Below, piece by piece: positions 16,602 to 16,855 of a DNA stretch of 16,855 nt. Within the stretch, counting starts at the first letter, position 1. Each line of letters starts with the position of its first letter. The DNA lies in assembly GCA_016256075.1 (NCBI GenBank), contig SDVU01000229.1, forward strand, positions 1 to 16,855. The letters run 5' to 3'. Source of the DNA: Dictyocoela muelleri. Taxonomy: Eukaryota; Microsporidia. Under the pieces are notes generated by a model. That model searched no databases. It was not told the origin of the DNA and saw nothing but the letters and a program-made list of their open reading frames with translations. A program made the position numbers and the translations under genes.

Positions 16602-16855
16602 GGCCCGATAGCTCAGTGGTTAACACTCTTGAATGTAAAATTTAGGTATCACGTTCGAATCTCGGTGACGTCACTCTTTAATAAATAATAAGGGAATGTC
16701 ATTAAGCGGTCAAAAACTATATAATTATAATAAAAATATAGAGTTGTTTCAGTGTGATATAGCTGATTAAGACTTGGGCTAATATGACAATATAGCAGAA
16801 GGGACTCTCTTAGGTGTGGGGATGAGTGCGGCGACGCATCTCGGCAAAAAGTAGT
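16602..16855 (+). mobile_element. SINE copy C, cut by window end
   Basis: The head starts GGCCCGATAGCTCAGTGGTT. TAGCTCAGTGGT (16609-16620) is a full match to the Pol III A box, and GTTCGAATC (16653-16661) to the B box, about 33 bp apart as in tRNA genes. The T arm pairs poorly and the acceptor end is replaced by GACGTCACTC, so this is a SINE promoter and not a tRNA gene. The body matches copy A up to the window end at GGCAAAAAGTAGT. It is the best preserved promoter of the five copies and could still be transcribed by RNA polymerase III. Confidence 0.85.

Noticed and set aside
16602-16680. Functional tRNA gene
   Set aside because: A and B boxes are good, but the T stem and acceptor stem do not pair, and the same segment heads other repeat copies, so it is a SINE promoter.

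Overview
This window is extremely AT-rich, gene-poor and packed with repeats. Its two plausible host genes are short and intronless, lack recognisable homologues and encode putative secreted or membrane proteins. The 540-codon gene has CCC directly before its ATG and an AATAAA overlapping its stop codon, both reported habits of microsporidia. Together with several IS1595/Merlin-type and Mutator-like (MULE) DNA transposons, this suggests a microsporidian with an expanded, repeat-rich genome. That assignment is an inference of moderate confidence. There is no rRNA, no convincing functional tRNA gene and no CRISPR array.

Layout. 1-57 is a perfect hairpin at the window edge. 458-1484 is a decayed Merlin/IS1595-like transposon (M1). 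1596-2058 is a SINE copy on the minus strand. 2315-3937 is the main host gene, a secreted orphan of 540 aa. 4095-5713 is a MULE with about 86-bp terminal inverted repeats (TIRs) and a broken transposase. 5867-7390 is a foldback element (FB1) built from short subrepeats and carrying a nested 536-bp MITE. 7950-8342 is a second SINE copy. About 8722-10111 is a second foldback element (FB2) with a 17-bp tandem array. 10112-11741 is the best preserved Merlin-like element (M2), whose long terminal repeats are themselves palindromes. 11764-11992 is a nearly perfect palindromic MITE. 12280-12811 is a third Merlin-like remnant (M3). 13549-13959 is a small putative membrane-protein gene. From 14755 to the window end there are three SINE copies in the same orientation, the middle one split by a palindromic MITE.

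How the parts relate. The most notable content is an apparently tRNA-headed SINE family (five copies) and a set of foldback and MITE elements. Most of these share GG-starting ends, and several have 8-9 bp target duplications, as do the Merlin-like elements beside them. This suggests, without proof, that one class of transposase mobilised many of them. All transposase genes here look broken. The two host genes sit as islands between the repeats, and nothing shows that they work together.
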